Shown here: positions 20,023-28,609 of the stretch, in pieces
Position numbering within the stretch: the stretch's first letter is position 1
How the letters are laid out: each line of letters starts with the position of its first letter
Assembly (NCBI RefSeq): GCF_001435845.1
Contig: NZ_CM003596.1
Coordinates: 1,736,001 to 1,800,000, forward strand
DNA length: 64,000 nt
Reading direction: 5' to 3'
From: Psychrobacter sp. P11G3
GTDB taxonomy: Bacteria; Pseudomonadota; Gammaproteobacteria; Pseudomonadales; Moraxellaceae
Notes under the pieces: generated by a model
What the model saw: the letters and a program-made list of their open reading frames with translations, nothing else
The model's database searches: none
Told to the model about the DNA's origin: nothing
Program-made: the position numbers and the translations under genes

Positions 20023-21288
20023 CTAACGACTCCGAAGCTCATCTATATAATCTGCCCAATCTTGCATCATCTGTACCCTAGTATCGATTTCATCGAGTCT
20101 GTTGTAAGCCCCGCCATGTGTGTCTTTTATCCTGTGACCTAGCTGTAATTCTGTGACGATGTCAGAATAGCGTAGCTCAGGCTGTTCCATGAGTAAGGTT
20201 TTAGCCGATGCTCGAAATCCATGCGCACACTGCACATCTTTGTATCCAAGCCGGTGGAATATCTGTACCAACGTCGCTTTACTAATATAGGCATTGCTTG
20301 AACCGCGCATCGACGCAAATACATATTCCTTATGCCCAGTAATTGACTGAATGCTTCGTAATCGCGAAATTACTTGCGTAGCTAAAGGGACAACTAAGTG
20401 CGAGACCATATCGTCACGACCTTCGCCTTTGGTCGGGGAGAACGCCCATGTATTATTGTCCCAATCGATGTCATCCCAACGCATCGAGCGCAGATCGATA
20501 CTACGTACAAACACGTAAGGTAATAAGTTCATTGCCTCTAATGTGATCTTACTTGCACCTCTAAAATCAGACATATCTTTTAGAAGCGTCGCAAATTGAT
20601 CTGGTTTGGTGATGGCTGGCAAGTGATTACCTGAGTTAGCAGGTGCAAGCTCACCACGGGTATCAATTGCCACATTTCTATCGCACAACCCTCGAGCAAC
20701 AGCGAATGAAAACACTTTTTCAGTATACAGACGAGTGCTTGCACCAACGAAAGTCGCTTGATTATCATTATTCTGAATCGACTCACACACACTCAGTATC
20801 ATCTCGCTGGTGATATCGTCCATTCTTAAATCACCAATTTCTTGGCACATATATCCTAGACATAAATCCCAGAACTTGAGGGTTGACTCACTGTATGACG
20901 GTTTTTTAGATTTACTTTGATTGCGCCCTGATGTTTTGTGTTCTCGCCATGCTTTTGCAATCTCAGAAAATGGTGCATTTTTTAGGTGAGTATATTTATT
21001 GGTTTGCTCTTTTTGCTGGATAGCTTTAGGGTCAGAGCCTTTGGCAACCATATCAAGAATGGTGTCTGCTTTATATTTAACCTCATGTAGACTGACATCC
21101 TCAATCTTACCCAACATCATCCTAGGGCGTTTGCCCTCGATATGCGGATGGGAATAACGTAAGTAGTATTCCTTTTTGCCATTTGGATAAATACGCAGAC
21201 TTAGGCCAGCCACACCTGAGATACTGACAGAATAATCTTTGTCTCGGCATTCGAGCTTATTGATATCGTTTGCAGTGTCGATAGCCAT
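20023..21288 (-). CDS. P4-type tyrosine recombinase (integrase)
   Basis: A 421-residue site-specific recombinase. The N-terminal DUF4102-type arm-binding domain (LSLRIYPNGKKEYYLRYSHP) is followed by a core-binding region and the catalytic domain. Active-site groups are visible: Arg in FVRSIDLRSMRWDDID, HxxR in HGFRASAKTLL, and the final His and Tyr in LQLGHRIKDTHGGAYNR. The gene looks intact. Such integrases usually insert islands at the 3' ends of tRNA genes, but no tRNA or duplicated att core was found nearby. It is convergent with the AraC gene (42 bases apart) and followed upstream by 1.3 kb of gene-free AT-rich DNA, which suggests a decayed or minimal element. Confidence 0.92.
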   Translation of the reverse strand: MAIDTANDINKLECRDKDYSVSISGVAGLSLRIYPNGKKEYYLRYSHPHIEGKRPRMMLGKIEDVSLHEVKYKADTILDMVAKGSDPKAIQQKEQTNKYTHLKNAPFSEIAKAWREHKTSGRNQSKSKKPSYSESTLKFWDLCLGYMCQEIGDLRMDDITSEMILSVCESIQNNDNQATFVGASTRLYTEKVFSFAVARGLCDRNVAIDTRGELAPANSGNHLPAITKPDQFATLLKDMSDFRGASKITLEAMNLLPYVFVRSIDLRSMRWDDIDWDNNTWAFSPTKGEGRDDMVSHLVVPLATQVISRLRSIQSITGHKEYVFASMRGSSNAYISKATLVQIFHRLGYKDVQCAHGFRASAKTLLMEQPELRYSDIVTELQLGHRIKDTHGGAYNRLDEIDTRVQMMQDWADYIDELRSR

Positions 21289-22600
21289 AATGTATATCCG
21301 TAATATGATAATTAAGGTTAATGATAGGTTTATGATTGATGACTTATAAAAAGTCTATTCTGTAGAAAAACATAGAAGTATTGGACACTGTCATGGACAC
21401 TGGTATTCATTAGTGTTTTTAGTAAAACCTTATAGAGTAATAGTTTTAACACTTAATTATCCCCAAGTTAACCTTGGGGATAATTATAGCATAGTAACCA
21501 AATAGTGAGTAGGCCATGCGCTGAAAGGGTTACACGGCATTTCTACCAGTTACTTCGATACATAATTAAATGTAATTATGGTGTCCATGATTGATTCGGT
21601 AAGGAGTTGAGCATATTTCCCACAAAACACGTGCTCCTGTACTCGCACAGAATATAAAAATCAGGGTCATAGTACTGTTCTGTGCAAATTTGGAATGCGC
21701 CAATTTTGAGGGGTATATAGAAAATATATAACGACAGGCTAAATATATTAAAAAATATCAATAGATAGCTTGTTCATCTTAAAAATGGCTCGGTAACAAT
21801 AAACAGAGGACTGCTGTTTGTGGGTAGATAAAATTTATCACTGCGCAAAAGAAAACAGCGTCAGTTCTAATTATTTAACAATTTGTCTGCTATTTAAATT
21901 TGAAAGGTTATATGTAATGACTTGGGCATAGTGATTGAAGGCTAGATAAGATTAGAAATATGCGAAGGAGTTATAACGTCTGGCTGAGTTTTTGCAATTT
22001 AATCTATTTTGGCAATATTAGAGGGTATCTAACCATACAAACGATGGTTATCAAAAATAAGTTATCAGCATATCTATATTAAGAATTTAACCAACGGACA
22101 TAGATAATAAAACAAACTATCGCAGACAAGAAGCCATGGTCATCTTGAATAAAAAGTTAATGACGCATTTGGACGTAGCAGTTAATATTTTAGCGAAGAA
22201 TAGAGCATTGATAACCAGTTATATAGTGAGTTCAAGTTTTACCATTTAGCAAAAGTTAAAATTGACTGATGAAATAATGCACCCATGAAAATTATGAAGA
22301 ATAAACCTTAACAGATGTGAGCTATGATCCAAAAGATTTCTTGATGAATTAAACAGGACAGAGTTAGTCGGCGAGAGCTGAACAGTTTGGTAGGATGTTT
22401 ATACCTAGCAGTATTAGAAATGCATGATCGTCATGATTCTATAGTTAGTAAGGCTTAAGCCTACGACCTAATAGACTTCATTTAACATAATATACATTAT
22501 GCGAAAACAAACCAATGGTTTTAGCAGTTAGGCGAAAAACTATTTATACCATGTCATTCTTGTGCCTTAGATCGGATTTAATATTAGTTATAGACTTTTA
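21289..22600. other. Gene-free AT-rich stretch upstream of the integrase
   Basis: About 1.3 kb with stop codons in all frames and no convincing coding region. Short open stretches, such as one at 21576-21761 on the minus strand, have no recognisable product. The only clear structure is the 14-bp inverted repeat at 21454-21486. It probably holds the integrase promoter near 21300-21400 and otherwise decayed island DNA. Confidence 0.6.
21454..21486. repeat. Perfect 14-bp inverted repeat
   Basis: TAATTATCCCCAAG (21454-21467) is repeated in inverted orientation at 21473-21486 with a 5-base loop (TTAAC). There is no T-tract on either side, so an operator or recombination-directionality site upstream of the integrase is as plausible as a terminator. 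Confidence 0.7.
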
Positions 22601-23092
22601 CTAACGACAAGTTTCAAGTAAATGCTGGCGCAACGTTTTGCCATCCCGATCTAAAACCACATCTGCAACTTGGCAATTTTTATCATTGTCATCACATGAC
22701 AACTCATAATAAATATCGCTACCTTGCGCCAAGCTAACCTGAACCAATCCTTGATCAGTTATTGAAAACTTTTTGTCTTGCGTATAGTCAGGATCTTGCG
22801 AGTTCCAAAGTACATCGTAATCTATATTGCAGGACGTCTGAGTTTTATCAAAATATTCTTGCTCAAGTTGCATGGCTGCTTGCAAATCAGCATCGGCGTA
22901 TTGCTGCAGCACCGTAGGATTACTCATACCTTGGTCATCAATATCTTGTTGGTACATTTTCGTGATAGTCGCAATCTTTATATCAGCCATGGCATTTTGC
23001 TTCTGATCTACTTTTGATACATCGGCTATGGCGTTACCGACAGTCATCAGTCCTATGGTCAATAGTAATGTCAGCGATTTATATGTTGGCAT
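22601..23092 (-). CDS. Exported hypothetical protein
   Basis: A 163-residue protein with a cleavable signal peptide (YKSLTLLLTIGLMTVGNAIA, about residues 4-23) and a soluble, acidic mature part containing four cysteines (SCNIDYD, LSCDDNDKNCQV, terminal ETCR). Two disulfides in the periplasm are therefore possible. I do not recognise the family. It is divergent from the lipoprotein gene at 23294. Neighbouring an integrase and a broken accessory gene, it may belong to the variable region, though codon use does not stand out to the eye. Confidence 0.7.
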   Translation of the reverse strand: MPTYKSLTLLLTIGLMTVGNAIADVSKVDQKQNAMADIKIATITKMYQQDIDDQGMSNPTVLQQYADADLQAAMQLEQEYFDKTQTSCNIDYDVLWNSQDPDYTQDKKFSITDQGLVQVSLAQGSDIYYELSCDDNDKNCQVADVVLDRDGKTLRQHLLETCR

Positions 23093-23293
23093 CTTATTCT
23101 CAGCGAGCTTCTGTCCTATAAGTGTTACGACTATTACATCATACCTATATTCGGACTCTGCTGTATTATCGTATCATTCAGGTTTACTTACCAAAATATC
23201 TATTACATAGCGCTTTTGTGGTATTTTTTACTGGTTCCCATGACAATTTATAGTGATGTTTCTTTCGCTAATAACTGTGCTAAGGATGATTTT

Positions 23294-23962
23294 ATGATGA
23301 CATTACCTGCTTTTTTTAAGGAAAAATCTGCGACATTAGCCTCTAGCAGCCTTCTGTTATTTACGCTAGCTGCGACGGGTTGTCAGTCTGCTTCTGAGTC
23401 CAGTGAAGCCATTGTATCTCAGCCAACCAGTAGTTCATCAACACCTATTAATACTGATATCAGTCAGCAAACCCTTAGACAGCAAGCGTTACGTATACAG
23501 CGCGCACTGGCCAATAAGGACTTTTCTAGAATCACTAATGACATCCATCCAACACGTGGCGTTCGTTTTTCGATGTACGCTTATGTACGGCCTGAGTCAG
23601 ATAAAGTCTTTAGCCGTGGGCAATTTGCACAGTATTTACAGCAGTCCAACATCCAATTTACTTGGGGCGAAAAAGACGGTACTGGCGATCTTCAGGTCAT
23701 GCCCTTACCTACTTATTTAGATACTTGGGTGGATGGTAAAAAGTTCAATAGTGCTAGTATTAATGTAAATGAATTCAAAAATAATGGTAATTCGATCAAT
23801 AATCTAAAAGAGATATACCAAGTATCAGATGTTGTAGATTTTTATCATAAAGGCACGGATGAGTATGATGGCATGGACTGGCGGGTACTACGCTTGGTAT
23901 TTGATGAGTATCAAGGCAAGCGATATCTAGTGGCTATCATTAATGACCAATGGACGGTTTAA
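23294..23962 (+). CDS. Predicted lipoprotein of unnamed family
   Basis: A 222-residue product starting at the ATG at 23294, chosen because AAGGA lies 7 bases upstream and because the resulting N-terminus is a lipoprotein signal (SLLLFTLAATGC, lipobox LAATGC). An upstream in-frame ATG at 23216 would bury it. The mature domain has the pattern HPTRGVRFSMYAYV, FTWGEKDGTGDL, NGNSINNLKEIYQV, YDGMDWRVLRLVF and a terminal NDQWTV. I recall this from uncharacterised secreted proteins of many bacteria, including Firmicutes. Function unknown. The protein is presumably anchored in the outer or inner membrane facing the periplasm. Confidence 0.75.
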   Translation: MMTLPAFFKEKSATLASSSLLLFTLAATGCQSASESSEAIVSQPTSSSSTPINTDISQQTLRQQALRIQRALANKDFSRITNDIHPTRGVRFSMYAYVRPESDKVFSRGQFAQYLQQSNIQFTWGEKDGTGDLQVMPLPTYLDTWVDGKKFNSASINVNEFKNNGNSINNLKEIYQVSDVVDFYHKGTDEYDGMDWRVLRLVFDEYQGKRYLVAIINDQWTV

Positions 23963-24116
23963 GGCGTAGAGAAAGATTGCCCGACAACTTTTATAAGACT
24001 TGTTTAAATGGCAGCCTACTCTATCTGGTGATAAATACTATATATATTCGAGAAAATATATATAGCAGCTTGTACTACATGGTCTTTGGTATAGTTTTTA
24101 ATAACAATCTTTTCTA

Positions 24117-24584
24117 CTAGCCCTCTAACGACAACATATTCATAATCAATTTGATCAATTTTTTTGATTGGGGTCAGATTCAGCGACCAATAAGGTTAAT
24201 GCCGCAAGCACGGTATTATTGATGACCATGTCGCCTTTATCGTTTAGCAGTCGATAATTACGGTGTAAAAAATCCACGAAAAAGCGCCGCTACGCTGTCC
24301 AGCGCTTTAAATTGCACGCCTTGAGGAGATTTGATGCGATAACCGACTGATATAACCACGTCTAAGTCATAAAAAGTCACCGGACGGTCTGAATTTGCAA
24401 TATGCATTTTTTGTATATTGCTTTTTTCAGCGATTTCTTCATCGTTTGTGCCGTTAGTAATATGGCGAGAAATTACTGATTGATCACGACCAAACAACTC
24501 GGTCATTTGTGCTTGTGACAGCCAGACAATCTCTTGCTCAAAACGTACATCTACTTGCGACGTTCCACCAGCACTTTAATAGTT
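24117..24584 (-). pseudogene. Broken RhuM-Fic gene (virulence RhuM/Fic domain protein remnant)
   Basis: Read on the minus strand, 24584-24290 encodes the RhuM N-terminal part (VDVRFEQEIVWLSQAQM, TELFGRDQSVISRHI, IQKMHIANSDRPVTFYDLDV, SVGYRIKSPQGVQF). Immediately after, in shifted frames, come fragments of the Fic domain C-terminus: QRSGAFSW, then DFLHRNYRLLNDKGDMVINN, TVLAALTLLVAESDPNQKN. After a one-base loss follows LIKLIMNMLSLEG and a stop at 24117. The middle of the gene, including the catalytic HPFxDGNKR motif of Fic, is deleted. An in-frame stop (TAA) precedes the N-terminal fragment. Intact relatives fuse RhuM to a Fic AMP-transferase domain and often sit near restriction systems; none is present here. 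The gene cannot make a functional product. Confidence 0.85.
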
Positions 24585-24697
24585 CTCTACTTTTTCCACA
24601 TTATCACTTATAGTGTTAGTCACCTCAACTTCCCCAATTCCAATATGCTTATGCTGTCTTGAATACAGTTTACTGTCACCATCTCTATAAATATCAT

Positions 24698-25441
24698 TTA
24701 TAACGGCGTCTGACGAAAGAATTTCACCATAATCTCATAAATATCTGGATAAGCATCAACTAGCTTTTGCGGCGTTTCAAAAAACACTTCACTGAGAACG
24801 GCAAAAAACTCGGCAGGATTGGTTGCGCCATAACGATCAAGCCCTGACTTGCGATGTGTTTGAAAATCTTCAAAATCTCGCGACATAATCTGTGTCCACC
24901 GAGCAGGATCCATATCAGGTTGCAGTGGCGGAAAACCATTGGCACGGCCATTCATCATATCGAGTTTATGTACAAACTCATGAATAACAACATTGTGTCC
25001 ATCACGCTCGCCAGAATGTTTCGCGTCCTTCCATGAGAGAATGACAGGCCCACGTAGCCATGCTTCTCCGCTACGGTGCTGAGTGCCTTCGTGGACGATA
25101 CCAAACTCATCTACCGTGGTACTGTTGCTTTTGTACGAGCCAGGATAGATGATGATGGATGACCAACCAGCATACCAGTCAAGACCTAAGTTCAAGATCG
25201 GCAAACAGGCTTGTAGTGCAATAGATTGTCTGACAGCATTGGTAATCTCGAATCCTTGCGCCCCAGTAAATGATTTATCAGCCAAAAACAATGTCGCGAG
25301 CTCAAATAGATGCGTCATCTCATCAACACTTAATCTGTCGAGTATCACGATACGCTCAGCCGCATGCATCCAATCGGCATGGGTAAACTCGCTATTATCT
25401 AGTATGCGCTGTTCACGCCAGTCTTTTATGATGCTAAACAT
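24698..25441 (-). CDS. mtfA: MtfA family zinc metallopeptidase (M90)
   Basis: A 247-residue cytosolic protein with the zinc-peptidase motif HEFVH (about residues 154-158, in VVIHEFVHKLDMMNG) and a downstream glutamate region NPAEFFAVLSEVFFE, as in E. coli MtfA. In E. coli, MtfA binds the Mlc repressor and has aminopeptidase activity, linking it to glucose PTS regulation; whether Mlc exists here cannot be seen. The start at 25441 is chosen because GGGG lies 8 bases upstream and the N-terminus then matches the family; an earlier in-frame ATG at 25474 adds 11 residues. The broken RhuM-Fic gene follows on the same strand. Confidence 0.9.
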   Translation of the reverse strand: MFSIIKDWREQRILDNSEFTHADWMHAAERIVILDRLSVDEMTHLFELATLFLADKSFTGAQGFEITNAVRQSIALQACLPILNLGLDWYAGWSSIIIYPGSYKSNSTTVDEFGIVHEGTQHRSGEAWLRGPVILSWKDAKHSGERDGHNVVIHEFVHKLDMMNGRANGFPPLQPDMDPARWTQIMSRDFEDFQTHRKSGLDRYGATNPAEFFAVLSEVFFETPQKLVDAYPDIYEIMVKFFRQTPL

Positions 25442-25552
25442 ATACGCTACCCCTATTCTTTTAGTATTTTGCACATATTGGTATTACTGAATCTGGTTAC
25501 TGTAGCGGCAATCAGTAATACGCATTTATAATTAATATATTGACATGCATAA

Positions 25553-25592
25553 GCAAAAAACGCTGCTCATAAATGAATTATTGAGCAGCGCA
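25553..25592 (-). terminator. Intrinsic terminator of the autotransporter gene
   Basis: A perfect 9-bp stem (CGCTGCTCA at 25561-25569 with 25582-25590) is followed, on the minus strand, by TTTTTTGCTT. It lies just after the stop of the autotransporter gene. Confidence 0.85.
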
Positions 25593-25615
25593 GTCTGACA
25601 TTCACACATCAAGAT

Positions 25616-27670
25616 TTAAAATTGATATTGCAAGCCTAGTTGTACTGAGCTATCTTTATCGTCACGTGCAAAGGTTGTATCGCCATTCAGATACGCATAA
25701 ACGTTTTTATGAACCTTGTTACTCACACTCAGCTCAAAACGTCCATAGTCGTCATCTTTATCTACTTGAGTGATACTAACCTCTCTTGTTTGACCGTCAG
25801 CTAAAGACGTTGTCGATAAACTATCGGTTAAACCATCGTCGATAACATGCACGTAAGCGATTTTGCTTTGAAGTTTGGCAGGCGTGCCCATCAAATCAAA
25901 GCCATATTGTAACTGGTAACCAAGCTCTGAATCCCATGCCTCGCTAGAGGTGCTATCAACCTTTAACGCAGTGCGAGAGTTTGCATTGCCGCTAGTATAA
26001 CCATCTATGTCTGTATCACTGTAATTCAGACCCCAAAAGGCACCATGCGCGACGTTTTTCTTGATAAGAAAATTATAGCCAAGCTCATTGTATGCGCTAA
26101 ACACATCAGCATCCGCATCACCGCGTTCGCTATTGTTGATAATATTGATGCCGTCATTACCATCCAGTTTTACCGTTCTATTAACGTCCAAGTCATGTTT
26201 AGATAAGCTCAGAGATGTGGTATTCCACCAAGCCGTGTCTTTGCCGCCCAATAAGGAATAGGCTTGCACGCCATAGCTTGTGTCTTTTTTAATGCCGTTT
26301 TCTACGGTGTTATTGTTTTGATTGGCCGCTTGCACACCTGCGCCAACACGCCAGCTTGGCTGTACCGTATATTCGCCATATAGACCAATATTGGCGCGAG
26401 TGCCCTCTTGCACCTCATCAGCATCCACGTAGCTTTGGGAGCCATCTACCCAAACCTGAGTACGCGACTCGGTATCAAAAGGCTGCGCATCATCGAGAGT
26501 ATGTAATGTCAAAGCATTGGCGCGCTCAAGCACCGCTGAGTGCGAGTCGGTAGCATTATTTTTTAACGCAGTGCCCATTGTATTTTGAAGATTGAGCGCA
26601 CTTTTGGTTGATGCGATGATATCAGCATTGGTTTGCTCCATAATCAATCTGCTGATGATACGAGAGTAGTCGCGCATTCTTTGCGCTATGCGCTCTTCAC
26701 CAAAGGCCGCAGTAAGTACTTCCTCATTGTCTAATGCAGGGTTATGCCACGTATAGCCACCTGGAATATCTGGGTTTTCAGTTTGTGTGTAACCATCATA
26801 ATCAGGCCCAAGGCCCCAGTTAGTAGCCTCAAACCCTACGACCTGCATGATACTATCAAAAGACTCCTGATCGCTACAGCAGCCAACGCCATAAGGCTCG
26901 TATGGCTCTGTCTCACCTGGTGCAATAATAGCTGGATTGACTTCTAGTGTAATACCAAGCGCTTTAGCAATACGCAGTGCGTTTTCACGCAAACTTACAT
27001 TGGCAGCCACTTCGTTGCCATCATCGTCATAAGCATTTCGCCCTGCATTGGCGTAAATTTTATCGCCTGTAATCAGACTGTCTAGGTTAATCATGCCTAG
27101 TGCTGTTGATTTTTCTGCGTCCGTGAGCTGATTAACAAATGCTTTTGAGCCATTGAGACCGCCCTCCTCTGCACCAAATGCCACAAACTGAATGTCATGC
27201 TCTGTCTCAATGCCAGTCAAGTTTCTGGTCAACTCAGTTAAGACGCCAGACCCAGAAGCATTATCGTCCAGTGCCTCTAGATTTTCGTAATTTGGATAGG
27301 CGACGGCAGAATCATAATGTGCGCCGACAAACAACGTTCTGTTAGTATCAGCACTGCCTTTTTGGGTCACAACAACGTTATTACTCGTTAACGTTTGACC
27401 TCTGAATAGACCACGAGGCGCTACAAAATCAAAAGTTTGACGATTGACTTGGTTGTTACTGCTATCGATGGTCATGCGCTGCTGCATATAATCAGCAGCT
27501 TGGACTTCTTTATCGGAACCTGTATAACGACCAGCATAGTCACGGGCAAGCGTCAGCGCCGTTTCTGTACCATAATCACCGTAGTTGGCCTCTGCAAATA
27601 CTTGCGAGCCTGTAAGCAGTGTCAGCGCCGCAACCACTGAAATCTTAAGCGGTGATAAATTAGTATCCAA
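25616..27670 (-). CDS. Autotransporter with M28 aminopeptidase passenger (AaaA-like)
   Basis: A 684-residue protein. A signal peptide (residues 1-26, ending QVFA) leads into an M28 zinc aminopeptidase domain with the expected ligands: H118 and D120 in GAHYDSAV, D136 in EALDDNASGSG, E168/E169 in FGAEEGGLNG, D197 in INLDSL, and a late His in GGYTWHNP. From about residue 430 it becomes a beta-barrel autotransporter domain (LYGEYTVQPSWRVGAG) that ends in the aromatic QLGLQYQF typical of outer-membrane proteins. This layout matches AaaA of Pseudomonas aeruginosa, a surface-anchored arginine-releasing aminopeptidase. The protein therefore probably trims peptides at the cell surface for nutrition. 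Single gene with its own terminator. Confidence 0.9.
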   Translation of the reverse strand: MDTNLSPLKISVVAALTLLTGSQVFAEANYGDYGTETALTLARDYAGRYTGSDKEVQAADYMQQRMTIDSSNNQVNRQTFDFVAPRGLFRGQTLTSNNVVVTQKGSADTNRTLFVGAHYDSAVAYPNYENLEALDDNASGSGVLTELTRNLTGIETEHDIQFVAFGAEEGGLNGSKAFVNQLTDAEKSTALGMINLDSLITGDKIYANAGRNAYDDDGNEVAANVSLRENALRIAKALGITLEVNPAIIAPGETEPYEPYGVGCCSDQESFDSIMQVVGFEATNWGLGPDYDGYTQTENPDIPGGYTWHNPALDNEEVLTAAFGEERIAQRMRDYSRIISRLIMEQTNADIIASTKSALNLQNTMGTALKNNATDSHSAVLERANALTLHTLDDAQPFDTESRTQVWVDGSQSYVDADEVQEGTRANIGLYGEYTVQPSWRVGAGVQAANQNNNTVENGIKKDTSYGVQAYSLLGGKDTAWWNTTSLSLSKHDLDVNRTVKLDGNDGINIINNSERGDADADVFSAYNELGYNFLIKKNVAHGAFWGLNYSDTDIDGYTSGNANSRTALKVDSTSSEAWDSELGYQLQYGFDLMGTPAKLQSKIAYVHVIDDGLTDSLSTTSLADGQTREVSITQVDKDDDYGRFELSVSNKVHKNVYAYLNGDTTFARDDKDSSVQLGLQYQF

Positions 27671-27903
27671 ACTGCTTCTCCTTGGTTAAAGAACGGTAAA
27701 CGATACTGAAAAATAACCTAAAATAATGCAGTTTACAAGATAAAAGACATATGTTTGCTTATTTGCTTTTTAAGCAGGATGGTGACTCATCAAAACGCTA
27801 TGTACCTATGTAGTTACCTATCCGTGACTAATACTTACGGATCACTGTTTGGTATTAATTTCCCCCACCATACTGCTGATTTATCGGTTCATTTAGGAAT
27901 GAT

Positions 27904-28491
27904 TTACTGATACTTAGCTTTGGTTAGGTCACTGGCATCCAACTGTACTTCAACCACACGAAGTGCCATCGTCTTCCAGTCTAGCTCCAGTTCATCGGCG
28001 AACACTACATGGTGACTGATACTGACGTACCCATGTACGATTGCCCAAATATCCAACGCTATTTGCCGACGTTGCGTCACGCTAGCATCTTCTAATAAAT
28101 AAGAGCCTGCCACCCGAACCAACTTTGAAAATGCACTATCTCTGGCTGCAATGGCCTCGATTGAGGGCTGATATCCTGCGTCAGATTCCCCAAAAATCAG
28201 CCGATAATGCGCTTCATATTTCTCGCCTACATTGAGATACCCTAGGCACGCCTCTAGCACTTGCTCTTTGTTTGCTCTACCCTCTGGAATGACATCCATG
28301 GCTTCACGGACTAGGTTAAATCCTTCTATGTACAGCGCATCTAGTATGCCTTGCTTACCTTGGAAGTGACTGTATATACCGATGGTGGACAGTCCTGCCC
28401 GCTTGGATATAGCGCGTACACTCAAGGCGTCCCCACCCCCTTCCAAGAAAAGCTCAGATGCGGCGTTTAGTATTTTGGTTCTGGCATCCAT
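27904..28491 (-). CDS. TetR-family repressor of the divergent flavoprotein operon
   Basis: A 195-residue TetR-type regulator. The N-terminal helix-turn-helix reads LSVRAISKRAGLSTIGIYSH; the rest is an all-helical ligand-binding domain. The start at 28491 (ATG, with GAGA just upstream) is preferred over an in-frame TTG at 28515. It is divergent from the flavoprotein/DUF2855 pair at 28610. The intergenic region carries a perfect 13-bp-arm palindrome (28518-28551) overlapping a TTGACA promoter, a convincing operator. Autoregulation plus repression of the pair, relieved by a small substrate, is the expected mode. Confidence 0.9.
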   Translation of the reverse strand: MDARTKILNAASELFLEGGGDALSVRAISKRAGLSTIGIYSHFQGKQGILDALYIEGFNLVREAMDVIPEGRANKEQVLEACLGYLNVGEKYEAHYRLIFGESDAGYQPSIEAIAARDSAFSKLVRVAGSYLLEDASVTQRRQIALDIWAIVHGYVSISHHVVFADELELDWKTMALRVVEVQLDASDLTKAKYQ

Positions 28492-28508
28492 TAGATTCTC
28501 ACTATATC

Positions 28509-28551
28509 TTGACAATTATAACAGTGTTATTCTAGTATATAACACTGTTAT
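28509..28551 (+). promoter_or_regulatory. TetR operator palindrome overlapping a sigma-70-type promoter
   Basis: ATAACAGTGTTAT (28518-28530) is repeated as its exact inverted complement at 28539-28551, with 8 bases between. Each arm is itself nearly palindromic. A TTGACA -35 box lies at 28509-28514 and a TAGTAT-like -10 box at 28533-28538 (18-base spacer), so a bound repressor would block RNA polymerase towards the gene at 28610 and also the tetR start. Confidence 0.82.
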
Positions 28552-28609
28552 GCACAAACAATTATGAATTGATTGTGTTGATAGAAACTCAACTTAGAGT
28601 AAGGACACT

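Noticed and set aside
20000..22600. att sites or a tRNA target for the integrase
   Set aside because: No tRNA-like fold and no convincing direct repeat could be found by eye around the integrase.
23216..23293. Longer N-terminus for the lipoprotein gene
   Set aside because: The upstream ATG would place the lipobox about 55 residues from the start and has no ribosome binding site, unlike 23294.
24585..24750. Open frame of about 50 codons between the RhuM remnant and mtfA (minus strand)
   Set aside because: It has no start codon, overlaps the end of mtfA in another frame and matches no family I recognise.
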